Source of the DNA: Ignelater luminosus
Lineage: Eukaryota > Arthropoda > Insecta > Coleoptera > Elateridae
NCBI GenBank assembly: GCA_011009095.1
Contig: VTPC01000493.1
Coordinates: 186,001-250,000, forward strand
Direction of reading: 5' to 3'
DNA: 64,000 bases
A program made the position numbers and the translations under genes. Below are positions 11,801 to 24,894 of this stretch, one piece after another; the stretch's first letter is position 1; each line of letters opens with the position of its first letter. The notes under the pieces were generated by a model. That model searched no databases. It was not told the DNA's origin and saw nothing but the letters and a program-made list of their open reading frames with translations.

Positions 11801-14800
11801 ATCGTTCTATGATTAGAATCTAAGATTCTTATTATATTCTACTGCTAGTATAATTCTTGATTTCTTTCCTTTTGAGCTATATGGTGTTTACTGTTTTTTG
11901 TTAAATCATTTATTGATTTTGTTTCCTATATCAGTATCGATAGTTTAAATGACAGTTGTAAAAAAGAACATCAAAACTAAAAGATCTGTCTCAAGGCTTT
12001 ATTGTACCTCTATTATTTACAAAAATTCACATAGAAACTATTCAAACAACTTGTCTCTGTTCATTTAAAGTGAAAATAGTAAATTGTAACTTACTTAACA
12101 AGTAAATTACTCTTAGTGTATTGAGTCAGTTCTGATATTCTGTAAGTTTAATTAATTTAAAGTCATTAAGCAATTAAAATAAGTGCATTTACTTGTATGT
12201 ATGTCCTAATATATATTTAAAAATCTAAATAATTTATATAGAAGTAGTTGAAACAATTTATTTTTCTTTGTTATTATTCAAAATGAGAAATGACATTATG
12301 TAATTACTAAAGCTTGACAATTCAAAACCTTGGAAAAATAAATCTTGATTAGATCATTAAAAACTGTTTGATAGACATACTTTGCGTGTTTATATTATGT
12401 GAATATTTTTTATCCTGTATATCATCTTCATTTCAGTGATAACCCTCTAATCATTTAAAAAATCCATTAATATATCAAACAGTACTTTATGAATGTCAAG
12501 TCTTCATATATTGTAAAAATTTAGATGAATCATACCCACGTTAGAAAGTGTGATATCCAAATTTTTGCAATTTACTAATAAATAGTACTTAATTTTTAAA
12601 CAAATAATAATATCGTTGTAGAAAATCTCATTGTCGTAATTTCTTACGTTTTGTCGTAATAAGACGTCCTATATCTTGAAAAAATGGTGTTATCAGTTTA
12701 TATCTACATACTACATATAAATTACACAATTTAATTGTTTTATGAAATTGCTAAGTTTAATAAATTACAATTATTTTTGAAATTTTTGTACTCTTGTTAC
12801 AATAAGGTTTATAGTCTATTGCCAACTGTCATAACTCATAATCTCATGTCATAACGCTTTTTTAGACAAGCTACCAATGCTACATTCTGATAGATATGGA
12901 ATTTTGATCAAGTTTCTTATCGCTATGAAAAAGCATTCAAACTCTCTGTTACCTGATACGTATAGGGTGCATGTAGTTTTTTGCTATAGACGAATATTAT
13001 CGTCACATTACTCACAATAGATATTTGATTGATAAATATTGAAGATAAATTTCTTCTGAGGAACAACCTTCCTTCTATATAACCTAAATAATTCTAATTC
13101 AACGGAAAGAAGAACCAAAACTCAATTTTATATACTGGGTGTACCAGAAATCAAAATTGTCCCTTTTATTCCACGATATTCGACAATGTCAAAAATCAGA
13201 ATTTATACAGAATAATCAAGTACAATTCGTCTTCTCAAGTGATACCATAGTGAATGACACTATATACATACATAGATCGTGTTTACTTAGGTACATGTCC
13301 AGGAACTATATAATTAGTCTAAATTATTGCCGCAAAGTCTAATATTGCTTTCCAAGAGGACAATGAATTATCAAATCTTAAACCGAATTTTCCCAACCTT
13401 TTCTAAAGTTTTGTTTATTTATCTTAGTCATCCAACAAATAACAAAAACAAAAGAAACTAAATAGCGTTTATGCATGGTAACTGCATATCTAACATAAAA
13501 TACAAAAAAGTCAAAGAAACATTAAATAGAAGATTTTCTATTGTTTCAACTTGTTTTGGGAACAAACTTTCTACGATAACGAGTTTTCCAGTAGACCTCA
13601 TCGGAGTTAGCTTTAAAGATTCCTGTTGACATAAAGATGCGAAAGATTAAATTTAAAGCATTTGGACAAATTTGGGTTCAAAACCACTATGAACCTTCAA
13701 AATCCTCTTTTGCTCTTTTATTAAAGTCCTTTGGTATCTTATTCGAATTTGTTTATTTTATAGCTCAGAACTAAATTGTTTGATTTTACTTCTGATTGAA
13801 AGTTAGTTAGACTTGCTTTTATACAAACCGATTTGGCCCGAGGGCTAAGTTTGCTCGTATCTGCATTATGAAGCGTTTTCTTGTGTTTCGGAGTTGTTAA
13901 AGCGTTCCTCTTATTAATTGTTTTTACCCGACGTCACATTGAAGACAAATAAGAAGACACCAAAACAGATTTTGTGCCTTTGAATATTTTGGATCTGCTT
14001 ATTGGTTAGTTTTAACAATGTGGGCTTGTAATAGTAATTGTGCCTAAAAGCCCTAAAATATCACGCCCTCTGTCTTGCAAACTTTTGATATCTATGACTT
14101 GAAACTTTATTTTTTGACTGAATAGATTCCAGAATCATCTTAACTAGATCTTGACAATAGTCATACTGATTTCAAACGAAAGTTTTCCAGTCTGTGCAAG
14201 AATTATAATCTAGCAAGATGTAGGGATGAAGGTTGCCTGAAGTTTATTCTGCATGTGTGTAGATTTTTCGTTGCTCAAAACAATTGTTTTTACAAAATAA
14301 TCTGTATTACAGGAAAAAGGTTTTTGTGATCATTTCTCCTGGCTGAAAATGGACTTATAGTTATGTTAATGTAACCAAAACCTCTGATGTTTAGATACTA
14401 AGGAGAAAAAGTCAAAACCACCAGTTTTGAAAAATATTAGTTAGGTACTTTAGCACCCAGATCTGGGTGTCGAAAATGACTTGTCTAAACAATAATCTAT
14501 CTCTTATGAAATGATCTACGTATCATTTACACTTCTGGGTAAAAATCATTAAATTTGACAAAATTTTATAGGTTTGCCATGCTGTAGATTGCAAGGGAAA
14601 GAGTGACACTATCTCAATGGCGACACCTACATTCTACTGACTCGTCTGCTAATAAATGTAGCATTTTTTGCATGAGTTTTTTGTTACGCCACTGTAAAAC
14701 GATTTACCGTTTAGTACAAAGGTTAATACAAATGAAAAACTAGAAGAGCTTTCATTGCTTATTATCCCTTGATAATTGATGATGTAATTAATTGCTGTTT

Positions 14801-17322
14801 CTAAATTATGCTAACGGCAATAGAAAAACGAAAATATTTAACAAAAGAAATTGTCAATTTTTATAGCTTGTATCTTTCAAGGTAGTTCACTTTACATCTA
14901 ATAACTTTGATTTTATTGTAATTATTGAAGGTTAGAGAATTTTCAAGTTGTTTTAATATAAATCCAATTATGATCAATAATACTACTTGTTACATATAAA
15001 AATAATGTGTTTCAAGTTTTTTTTTATTTCTTTAATTCATCTTTTCTACTAGTGCGTAGGGTGTATGCATGCAAGCTATCAGTCGCAGACTAAATTATCG
15101 AAAATACCATGAAACAATATTATTCGCCGAAAAAAAATAAAACAGTATGGATAACAGATCGCACAGCCGGAAATAAGGCCTGTATAAATACAGATCAAAG
15201 TCTCCGAATGAAACATTTGAGAATTGTTTCTAGCGAGCTGATTCTTGGAAAGTTGATTTCATTAAATAACACCTGCTATGTGCTGCAAATTGATTAATGA
15301 TTCATAGCAGAGAATATAATTTAGTAATTATCACAAAAAGAAGTTAAGTTTTTAAAACAAATGAAATAGCATTTTAATTTCTGTTTCGTTGTTTAATACA
15401 GCTTGCTTGTCTTGCTAGTTTTTGATGTTAATAACGAGCTAGTTCGCAGCTGTTCATGAAGTTTAGTACTTCTATGAGATTGTATTATACAGAGTGTCTC
15501 TGAAATGCACAAAAGTATACATACGGCAGATTCCCGAATTAATGAAGTTATGTCTTAGAGTGCACTATTGTCAAGATGAAGCAGGGTATCAAGGTTTCCT
15601 TCAGAATGTTTTATTTCTTCCATTTCAATTAAACTGAAACAAAATTAGTTAGGTGTTAGCGTCACTTAACAAAAAATGTTTTATTGATAAACAAAACTAG
15701 AAACAGTAGCCGTCTCCTTTTGTGAATTACTGAGGTCCTTTGAATGAAATCGAAGGACGATGATAGATACTAATTGAGAAGATGCATATTATGATCTTGA
15801 TTTTGCTAACGCAAAGCTTATAATCTGAAATTTCTGACCATGGTTGCTAGGTCATAGTTGTGTTACCCATGCATTAAGAATATAATAATAACAATAATGT
15901 TAGTTTGTTTTCAAATTTTAACGTGTAGTTTCTGCTTGTGTAGATTTGTATCATTTTAAATATTGTAATGGAAAAAGCGTGTTGTAGTTTAGGCAAGATA
16001 TTGCTTACTAACATTTAACAGGGCTTCTATCAAAATGGAGTTACTAGTAGACGTCGGCGGGACAGTTTCATTTCTCGGACGTTTGCATTACTGTTTGAAG
16101 CAGCTTCTCTGGGTATAATACAGTATAAGTCTCAGCATTATGTTGCTTAGACTTTTTACTGGATTAATTAAAAAGAATCAAAAACTTTCATGAATAGGTT
16201 CTATCCTTCCCCATGGTTGTACATTCATCATGTTCCTGAATCCATTTTAACTTTAAAATCTCTGGTCTCTATTTCAGAAAACAGCAAATCTGATCAAGAA
16301 TTGAAATAAGAAACAATATCTTGATTACTTTCTTTTGTTTTGGATTTCTACATTTTGTAGACTTTTGGTAAATTCTGTACTCAATTTCTGTGTGAGTGTT
16401 TAGATATTTCTTTCTGCTATCGCTGCCTTTTTGTTTACATTCTATAACTATATGAATTTAATTCTTTTATGTTTTCGTTTTCTATATTGTAATACATACT
16501 TCCATTTGGTTATGTCTAATGTTTGGACTACTACATTTAAAAAAAGAAATAATTTAAGTGCATTGTCATCTTAACTATTGGAGCAACCCAAGGCCTATTA
16601 TATGTAAGCGCCTCCATTGAGACATGAAGGGAGTCGAATTATTTATATTTTCTACTGAAAGTCGTGACGCCCAAGACATGTGCTTCTGGTGCCTTGCCGG
16701 GAAGATGACCCTGTTAAAGTGGAAATTTTAGTTTTACATTCATTATTTTCATTTATTCACTTTCTGTCTTGTCAAACCGCTACTGACAAAAAGTATAAAA
16801 CTATTATAAGAGCTAAATAGATATTGCTTGTAATAAAAAATGCAGTGGCAAAAACTAGAACGTATTTAATATAATGCTCTATGTAGAAAAGAACAAATGA
16901 AAAAAACCAAGAAACCATAAATAACAAATTGCTTCAGTAATGTGTGAGATGATTTTAATGAGATGATTCGATTTCTTTTGGGGTGGCTCATCCCAGGCTA
17001 CTTGTACCTCATTACGAAATTAAGCTAGAGTCCCAGACATGTTCAATTTTACAGTTGACAAGGCTCATAATGTACCGTTATTTCGTATTATAAGAAAAGA
17101 ATTCGTCATATGTTTAATTAAGATTGTTTCAGTATCAACAAAATTTGTTTTATGGATTGTTGCTGCTCAGTTCCAGTGTTACCAAACCATTTTTGCCTCA
17201 AAACTTTGCCATATTGTTTTGTCCTTATTATACTTTTGACCCCCATCGTTGTCTAAGCAATTCTGTTTTTTTTTTAATTATGTATTATCTGCCATTTAAA
17301 TTAATGACAGTAACACTCTGTA
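8850..17322 (+). other. Mitf: Start of the giant Mitf intron (first 8.5 kb)
   Basis: This begins at a consensus GTAAGT donor. The sequence is AT-rich with no recognisable exon, RNA gene or transposase. One relative of the 38.4 kb tandem repeat lies at 11621-11740 in inverse orientation. Isolated GGGTGT-type element ends preceded by TA occur at about 13135 and 15490, but no partner was found for either. All ORFs here are short and unsupported. Confidence 0.6.
11621..11740 (-). repeat. Solitary relative of the 38.4 kb CTTGTCTTG tandem repeat
   Basis: Read on the minus strand, the stretch at 11621-11654 gives TTACATTGC...GGTCTTGGTCTTGCC. This resembles the start of each unit in the array at 38440-39570 (TTACATTTCTTGTCTTGTCTTGG). 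Further CTTGGTCTTTGTCTCAAAGTCAAGA palindrome-like sequence follows to 11740. It is a single diverged copy 27 kb from the array. Confidence 0.5.
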
Positions 17323-17638
17323 TACAGGTTGATTCTGAAATAAAGGGTATCCTCTTAAAGGTGGACAGCGGTGTGATAGTACATACATTTGCGATAAAAA
17401 AAGATACATAAAAATTGCATAGTTTCCGAGAAAAAGACTTTTGAGATTTAATCGCTAAGCCAAGCCGGTCCTGCTCTCATACTTCTACTTAAGTAAAAAT
17501 TGATAGGGGTTGACTGACCCTCCTTGTCATTGGCAGGTAGCTATTTACATATGTAAGGGTCGGAACATGTTGTCACAATCAGTCGGTCTTTGACTTTCCT
17601 GAGAGTGACAAGGTGTGAAAAAATTTAAAGTGAGCGAG

Positions 17639-18706
17639 ATGTTTTGCACTCAAGAGTTGGCAGACATAACTTTAATGTATGGAGAATGTCATTATAATGT
17701 AGAAGCGACAAAACGACTGTACGCCGATCGTTTTCCACAACGAAGACAGCCTTCGCGGAATACAATACTGCAAACGATACAACGACTTCGTGATACAGGT
17801 AGCACCGTCGCAACATATGAAGGCCGTGGACAAGAACGAGCACCACACTTTCTTCAAGCGGAAGAAGATGTATTAGATATGATTAATGAAGATCCTACAA
17901 TAAGTACCCGCGGTATCGCACGCGACGTGAACGTTTCCCAAGCAACAGCGCATCGGATATTAAAGTCGTACTTATTACATCCCTATCACGTACAACGGGT
18001 TCAGCATTTAACTGAAAATGACTTTGCACCGAGACGAACATTTTGTGAGTGGTTTCAACAAAAAACAATGCAACAACAGGAATTTGTAGAGAAAGTACTG
18101 TTTACGGATGAGTGTTGTTTTACGCGAGACGGTATCTTAAATTTTCATAACGTACATTATTGGAATGACGCTAATCCTCACCTGATTAGGGAAAATAAAT
18201 TTCAATGGCGGTTTTCTATTAATGTGTGGTGTGGCATTTTAGGAGACACATTGTTTGGACCATTTATTTTACCACAGCGGTTAAACGGAGACACGTATCT
18301 GGAGTTTCTAGAAAACAGGTTGCCAGATATGTTGGATGATACACCTCTAGAAACTCGTAGGCATATTTATTACATGCATGATGGAGCCCCTCCGCATACT
18401 AGCGTACGTGAGCAGGGCTATTTGAACGAAATGTTTCCCCATCGGTGGATTGGTCGCAATGGTCCCGTACGCTGGTCTGCTCGTAGCCCTGACATAAATC
18501 CTTTGGACTACTTCTTGTGGGGTCACATGAAGTCTGTTGTATATCGCACGGAAGTCGAAAACGCGGAAGACCTTCAACAACGCATTTTAGCAGCCGCAGA
18601 AATTCGCAGTACAGCTGGAATATTTACTCGTGTGCGTAACAGTTTTCACCGACGCATAGAGGCTTGTCTTCAGGTCGACGGTGGTCATTTTCAACATTTG
18701 TTGTAA
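17639..18706 (+). CDS. Tc1/mariner-superfamily transposase, DUF4817-type N-terminus, DD36D spacing
   Basis: This is a 355-residue cut-and-paste transposase. I chose the ATG at 17639; the open frame extends eight codons further upstream only through GTG. Residues 4-56 form a helix-turn-helix of the DUF4817 type (LMYGECHYNVEATKRLYADRF). A second helix-turn-helix lies at about 86-110 (ISTRGIARDVNVSQATAHRI). The catalytic triad is visible as D157 (FTDECCF), D248 (HDGAPPH) and D285 (SPDINPLDYFLWG). This leaves 36 residues between the second and third aspartates, compared with 34 in mariner proper. No stop or frameshift interrupts the gene, so it may encode an active protein. Its base composition is more GC-rich than the surrounding intron, as expected for a transferred or recently inserted element. 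The exact family name is uncertain. Confidence 0.9.
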   Translation: MFCTQELADITLMYGECHYNVEATKRLYADRFPQRRQPSRNTILQTIQRLRDTGSTVATYEGRGQERAPHFLQAEEDVLDMINEDPTISTRGIARDVNVSQATAHRILKSYLLHPYHVQRVQHLTENDFAPRRTFCEWFQQKTMQQQEFVEKVLFTDECCFTRDGILNFHNVHYWNDANPHLIRENKFQWRFSINVWCGILGDTLFGPFILPQRLNGDTYLEFLENRLPDMLDDTPLETRRHIYYMHDGAPPHTSVREQGYLNEMFPHRWIGRNGPVRWSARSPDINPLDYFLWGHMKSVVYRTEVENAEDLQQRILAAAEIRSTAGIFTRVRNSFHRRIEACLQVDGGHFQHLL

Positions 18707-18820
18707 TATTTTGGTAAGTTGCCCGTCTTTCGAGTAATAAGGTGATAACATGAATGCGTAAACGTCGCGATACTCTGTTTAGTCTTTACAAGAAAACGAA
18801 AGAAGATTGAATTATGAATT

Positions 18821-19039
18821 ATGGCCCGTTTTCGTGCGCTTTTGAATGAGATTCGCATTTCTGACATTAACAAAAGAAGCTATATTTCCGCGTTAAATAG
18901 GCAGCGGTCAGCGACCTTCATTTTACTATTGAAATATGTTTTTAGAAAAAGAAATTGGAAGTACCTAGTTGTTAGGGTAAAGCCAGTGCCTTTGAAAGAA
19001 GCAGGTGCCAAATATTTAATCTCCAAGAAAACGTTTTGA
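18821..19039 (+). other. Possible 72-codon ORF in the transposon's 3' tail
   Basis: An ATG-started frame of 72 residues, rich in R, K and S, lies 115 bp after the transposase stop. It has no family resemblance that I recognise. It falls in the segment missing from the deleted copy at 5978-6935. It could be a chance ORF or remains of a second element gene. Confidence 0.15.
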
Positions 19040-22000
19040 CGAGAAACCTTTTTATAATTCTCGCTTTTTTGGATTAAGAAGTAAACATGATGTGGGGTAA
19101 AATAAAGTTGCTGTACTTGCTTAGTTGACAGACTTACTATTTACTACTTGCTTGAGATAAAAGAAGGCGATAGCTTTTGTTAAAAGGAACCGCTATTTCG
19201 CCGAAAGCATGGTAAACACACCAAACCTTTTTCGCACTTTAAACGCTTATAATAGTTTTTCTGGTTTCTATAATGCCATAAATAACCTATGGACATGTTT
19301 ATAACTTTTTGATCTGTAAACGGAAAAATATTAAAATTTTATTGTTAGTGACTTTTTTCTGTAAAATTCCGAAGAACCAAAAACTTCAATAAGCATTATG
19401 CTACATAAATAAAAATTGGTTGATTTTATGGAATCGAGTTAAATACAGAAGCGATAATTAGTAGTATCTTCCATAATGTTTTCTATTCAAATGACTAAAT
19501 AATAATAAGGGATTAAAATGTTGCTTGCGAGACTGGAGTCTAATTACTCGTGACATAAATTATGCTATTATCTTTTTACTGTCTTAATACATTTCAACAA
19601 CCCTGCCTGTTAAACATATCACAATTTCTTTGATCTCCTCAACTTCAGATTTAAGAAGGGAAAGTTGAAAATGTCCAGGGGGTAGCTTATGATGGCATTT
19701 ATTGTTCATTGTGCTACTATTAAAAGGATACCCTTTATTTCAGAATCACCTTGTATATTCTAAAATTGAATGTTGTGGTAGTCTAGTACTTGGTGTTGCA
19801 TTTTCTATGAAAGGCTGTATAGTATAAGAGGAAGATTAACTCATATTTGAACTGTCTTGATGGATTTTTTTTATTGAGATAGATAAGCTAACTCAATGAA
19901 CTCGGAAGAATTGAAACATAGTCTCGTAGAAGTCAAAGAAGTAAAGATGATAGAAAAATCGAAAATAAATTGAAAAAAGGCCTTGGCGACTTTGAAGATG
20001 CTATGGTATAGAAGTAGTAAACTAAAGAGAACACCAATTTTTTTTAAATTACATCCTTTATGTGTTGATTATATCAAAATTGAATTCTGTCACTAGGCCA
20101 TAACTCTTGTTTATTTTGTTTGCATCATGATTGCCCTGGTAATCGGAAAGAATTTTTAGAGATAAAGAATGAGTGGGCTGTATTATCTACATAAAAAACG
20201 ACCATTTTTGTTGTAAGCGACTAGCAATTAGTAAAATAAGCCTAATCTGCCCTCAAACTTCGCTTGTGAGTATAGATTATGTTAGGTTATGCAAACAAAA
20301 ACTATCGACAAATTGTTTTAGAAATTGTTTCGGCTTTAAATACAGATGAGTGTAGGAAATTAGAATTCAGAATTTCTTCTCGTTTTCTCCCTCTCTGCAA
20401 TAATTGCAGTAATTTGAAATCACCAAAACAGGCATGAATTCTTCTCTTCAGAAAATACAAATACAGAAAAAAAACTGTTCTAATGATTTTTATTACATAT
20501 GTGTTTGTGACCTTGACCTTACTGCTAATGAATTCGGACATTCGGACAAATTAATAATAATGATAATAAATTAATAACATTTTCTGTTTTAAAAGTATTT
20601 TGTTTAGTATCAACATTGGATTAGTCGATTGTGAATCTTTCCGTTTTACGCTGGTTATGTCATCATAAAAAGGTCAATGGAATTTTACTATATCTAATTT
20701 ATTGTAAAAGATAATCTAAAGTAAATTACTTTGCACCTTTATAAAAGTATGTAAGTAGTCTCATCATGACGCCTGAACGAGATTTACTAGATACAGCTGC
20801 TCCAATATTTTTGTTAATTAAATTGTCATTCGGAAATGGAGATGCTTAAATAAACATAGATAATAAATTTATTATGAATAAAATTAAGATGGATTATTAT
20901 TATTATTATTAAGAAAATTTAAATGACCTGAAACAATACGAAGAATGATACCAAATCAATATAGATTTATGCTCATTATTTAAAAGGAATTAAAACCTTT
21001 TTTTCAAGTGCAGATATTTCTTTCTTTCTCTTTATCATTAAATTCATGATTCTTAGATGACGCAAGTTGTGAACATAAATTTCTCACATTTATTAATGTA
21101 ATTGCACTCCCATTTATGTAACTTGTTACACTGGTGTTTACTTTATAAATCGCTAAGATATAACTGTTCTGTCGTTGTAAATATGATGAGGATTCATGAT
21201 GTAATTATGGCTCATCATCTACGATCAAGGTTTCGTTGGTTATTTTAATTTGATGGTTAACAAAAGTAACAATTTAATTTAGGTTTTTTTTTCAATATTT
21301 TCGTCACATTTCCTGCTGAGTTTATGAATGAAAATTTAAAAAAATAGTAAATCCGTAATAATCCCTTCTAGTGTGCAATAGAACGTCCGGTAATAAAAAT
21401 TTAATGTCTGATAGATAACATAGATATCTATAAAATTCGACCGAATTTTGTTATCAGAATGTTTTCCTCATTTTTGTCGGCGCTATATTATGCTTAATTA
21501 CTTTTTGAGCACTGTTTGGTCTTTACCTTTAAGTGACTTGAGTCATGCTACTATTATATGTATTTACCAAAGATTGATAAGTATAAAATCGATAAACCGA
21601 TACTGACAATGAGCAAAGATACTATCTATTTTGAGCAAACTTAATTTTCCATCTGGGCAAATATATTCTGAATTTTGGGAATATTTGAAAAGATTAACAC
21701 AAACCAATTACATATATACGCTTCCCCATATCATTTCATATGCAATGAGTACAACAACAATGTTAATTCTAGATCTTCTTTTCTTCTATTGTTTTTCACG
21801 CTACACTTCTCTGTCAACGTTCGTATGTCTGTTCCTTACTCAATTGTCTTAAATTAATTCTCATCTAGCCTTAATTTCTTGATGGTGAAACACTTAGTCA
21901 TTTCTTTGTATTACACACCCGATTACCTAGTAAAAAACTAACAAAATAATAAATTTCTTTCTTGAGGTCAATTTGGGCACCCATGATAATGAGATAAGTT

Positions 22001-23114
22001 GTCCAAGTTTGGCCCTTTCTCGATTTCAATCGTTCATATCTAAAAACTCAAAATTGATGATAGTACCATCCTGTACAGTTTGAAATGTTAATCCTTCTTC
22101 GTTTTAATGTTTTTCATAATTTCTATCTCTTAATAGTTATCACTAGATATGGAATTTTTTCAGGAATAGTCTGGAAAACCGAGAAAAATCGAAAAATCCA
22201 ATTTCTTAATATTGCTGGATATCTGACTGAGGTCTCGACACCGCCAGACACTATTGCAATACCTACTTCCCATTGAATTTATATCCGGTAATACCATTGA
22301 TTTTTACTTGGTTAAGTTTTGTTTGTTTATTTTTATTATTATAACCCAGCTTAAAGCTACTAAGAGATCATGCAGCTTGTAATGTGTAGTAGTTTCAGAT
22401 ACTTTTCCAATATTTGCTTTAAGATTGTGCAGTTCTGAATGTTTAAAACAAACTCCAATGTAAATACTTTTTGATTTAGGAAACTCGAAGTTGACGGATT
22501 TAAAGTCTAGAACAACCATAGTCGACACCTTTAAAGATTATCATTGTCTTGTCTTGATAGAAATTTTATAAATATAATTAACTTATACAGTTTGCAGCAT
22601 TTAAGCTGAATCTTCAAGCAAAAAGAACTAGAAACATCTAAATTAGATTTTCCCCATAGTATATGATCCAAACCCATTGGTCACTTGAGCAAGTAAGCTT
22701 TTTTTTTGGAAAACATGACGAGAACTTACAAATCGATACCTATTACCTTTGTCGGTTTTGATGGTAAACCAAAATATCCCTTTCTCAATATAAATGATGT
22801 CGCTAGCACGTCCAAGTCAACAAAATAACGCGAAAACATGACTTTGTCAAAAAACTTACTACTTTAGTGCAAAAAATAGTAAAATGCTAAAAATTTGATT
22901 TTTAAAAGGGAAATCTTGATCAAATTTAGCCACTATATTATCATAATTCGTATAATCCTCCAATAATTGGATCTAACCTGTCCTTTTGTCTTTGTGAATG
23001 CAATGTCCATAAATATCGAAACAATCTTTTCTATCATTGCCTTATTTACATTTATTTTGAATTCTTGAACATGCTCTTACATTCTCGGTAACTATTTATT
23101 TGACATCCTGCATA

Positions 23115-23520
23115 CAGAGTGTCTCGCAGAACATTTTGCTTTCGATTATTCGGGAACTATTGAAAATATCAAAATGAAATTAAGAAATCTTTTGTAATTA
23201 GACCTCTATATTACTAGACTAATATTAGGACATTTTTAGAACATCCGGTCAAACCGGAAGCGATGTTGATTTTCATGCATTAAGTAAAACCATTACTTTT
23301 TATTTATTACTACAATCGACAGCCCTTGATATTTTTAACAAAAGCTAATTAACGTATCATCAGTCTAAAATTGATAACAACGGAATTAAAGAGAAAAGTC
23401 TGTCCTGTTTAACTTTTTACACTCGATTATTCGGGAACTATTAAAGATATCAAGATGAAGTTCAAGAAACCTATAATATTAAAGCGTTTCTTAAAACATG
23501 CTGTTTGCCCATAAAACGTT
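23115..23520. repeat. Dispersed repeat with two directly repeated head segments and an ATCCGG-type internal motif
   Basis: It begins after TA with CAGAGTGTCTCGCAGAAC and contains CGATTATTCGGGAACTATT followed by AATATCAAAATGAA. A second head with the same CGATTATTCGGGAACTATT block recurs about 285 bp later (about 23399-23520) in the same orientation. The palindromic motif CCGGTCAAACCGG lies near 23248, and a similar one occurs at about 35217. The right end could not be defined. Confidence 0.5.
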
Positions 23521-24610
23521 AAGACATCTTGTAAACATACTATTTTGACTGAGATTCAGATTTAAGCATGATTCTTTATATAACTTGTAAATTACTTATC
23601 AGTAGAATTTTCAATGCGGTAACTTTATTATGCCTCTATAAAACAAAACGTGACGGTATTATAGCGTGACTGTATTATAGAGTTGCTTCGAGAATATCTT
23701 TACAGATCTCAGTTTGGGTTTTTAATTCTTCAGTTGTTTGAAATATCTGAAAACCTAAACAAGACAATTATTACATTTTGATTTTTTTCCCACCAATTTG
23801 TTTTTTTGAAAACGACCTCCTTTTTTAGTCTACCCTAAATATATCGTAACAACATTTCATTGTCTTTTTTGATTTTTTTTTATTGTTTTCAAGTTATTTT
23901 TATCTTTCTTTAGACATTTGTTTGACGTTGGTCATTTTTTGTTTAGTTTTCTGAAAGCAATAAGTTTTTACAAAACTATTATATTATTTATGAGTTTAAA
24001 ATTGCGGAACAGGAATCTTTGTAGTAGTATTATTCTTGGCAGTGATGCATCATAAATTTGTTTACTAACATGATTTTATGCATTGAATCACTTTATAAAC
24101 ACCGGCTTTTAATCCCACTACCCACAAATTTATAAATGAGAAATATGAAAGAGAGATTAATTTTCTAATTTGCATTACTAAATTCCATTAAGCAGGAAAG
24201 TCGGAGAATTCAGGGTTTTTAAAACTTTTATTAATATCCGAAACAAAACAATCTTTTAAAATTATTTATAATAAATTCTTGTATACAAAAAATGTGATAT
24301 TATTTTATGAATAGGAATATTCCTCATAAAAATTCTGTAATACGTTCGATACACATAAAATGTGTATACCGCTTGGATGAATGTATCGTACCAATACAAA
24401 AACATTTAAAACACTAAACGAAAAGGATTAATATTTTACTCCTCAGGAGTTTCTACAAAATATACATAAAAAGCTGACCGGTATCTACTTTGCTAAATTA
24501 TCATAATAGGGTTGCACACAAAAAATTATATTTTTAGTTTAGGTCATAGATTTTAGTTAGCAAACCAACTCATATTGATACATCGTCTTATTCCAGACGG
24601 TATATTTATA

Positions 24611-24870
24611 CAAGCTAGTCCTGAAATGATTAACCTAGCTTTGAAATATTCTAAGATCACCAAAATAAAGAAAAAAAGCTCCTATGAACATGTGTCGGAG
24701 TATAAAACGTCTCGTATCGGAATTAGAGCTCATTCGCTCTCTTAATTCTTGCATGTCGTTAACCGGAATAGCATAAACGAATGTTTCCTACATCTGTGGG
24801 AATTTTTGTCTTAATTTTGGTGATCTTCAGCTAATCCGAAAGTTTGACCTACCATTTCAAGACCACCCTG
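24611..24870. mobile_element. TA-flanked MITE of 260 bp
   Basis: The left end (CAAGCTAGTCCTGAAATG) and the reverse complement of the right end (CAGGGTGGTCTTGAAATG) match, and both arms reach a common inner block AAGATCACCAAAAT about 58 bp inwards. TA lies immediately outside both ends. The arms have diverged elsewhere. There is no coding capacity. It is probably mobilised by a Tc1/mariner-type transposase. Confidence 0.7.
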
Positions 24871-24894
24871 TACATTGTACATATACGGGGTGCT

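Larger units (their letters stand above)
17325..19753 (+). mobile_element. Tc1/mariner-superfamily DNA transposon with apparently intact transposase (2.43 kb)
   Basis: The element is bounded by 29 bp inverted repeats (two mismatches between the ends) and TA on each side. It contains a 5' leader of about 310 bp, a complete transposase gene and an unusually long 3' tail of about 1 kb without recognised coding. It shares leader and tail with the deleted copy at 5978-6935. Both ends carry TTCTGAAAT where that copy has TTCCGAAAT, so it belongs to a slightly different subgroup. It lacks about 180 bp next to the right end that the shorter copy retains. It lies in the sense orientation within the Mitf intron. 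Confidence 0.93.

Noticed and set aside
15490-15640. CAGAGTGTCTCTGAAATGC after TA, like a Tc1/mariner-type left end
   Set aside because: I could not find a paired right end, so no element boundaries can be given.
17615-17638. Eight-codon upstream extension of the transposase frame starting with GTG
   Set aside because: GTG is not a normal eukaryotic start; the ATG at 17639 directly precedes the conserved helix-turn-helix.
17625-17857. Minus-strand ORFs of 60-73 codons over the transposase gene
   Set aside because: Shadows of the plus-strand transposase reading frame.
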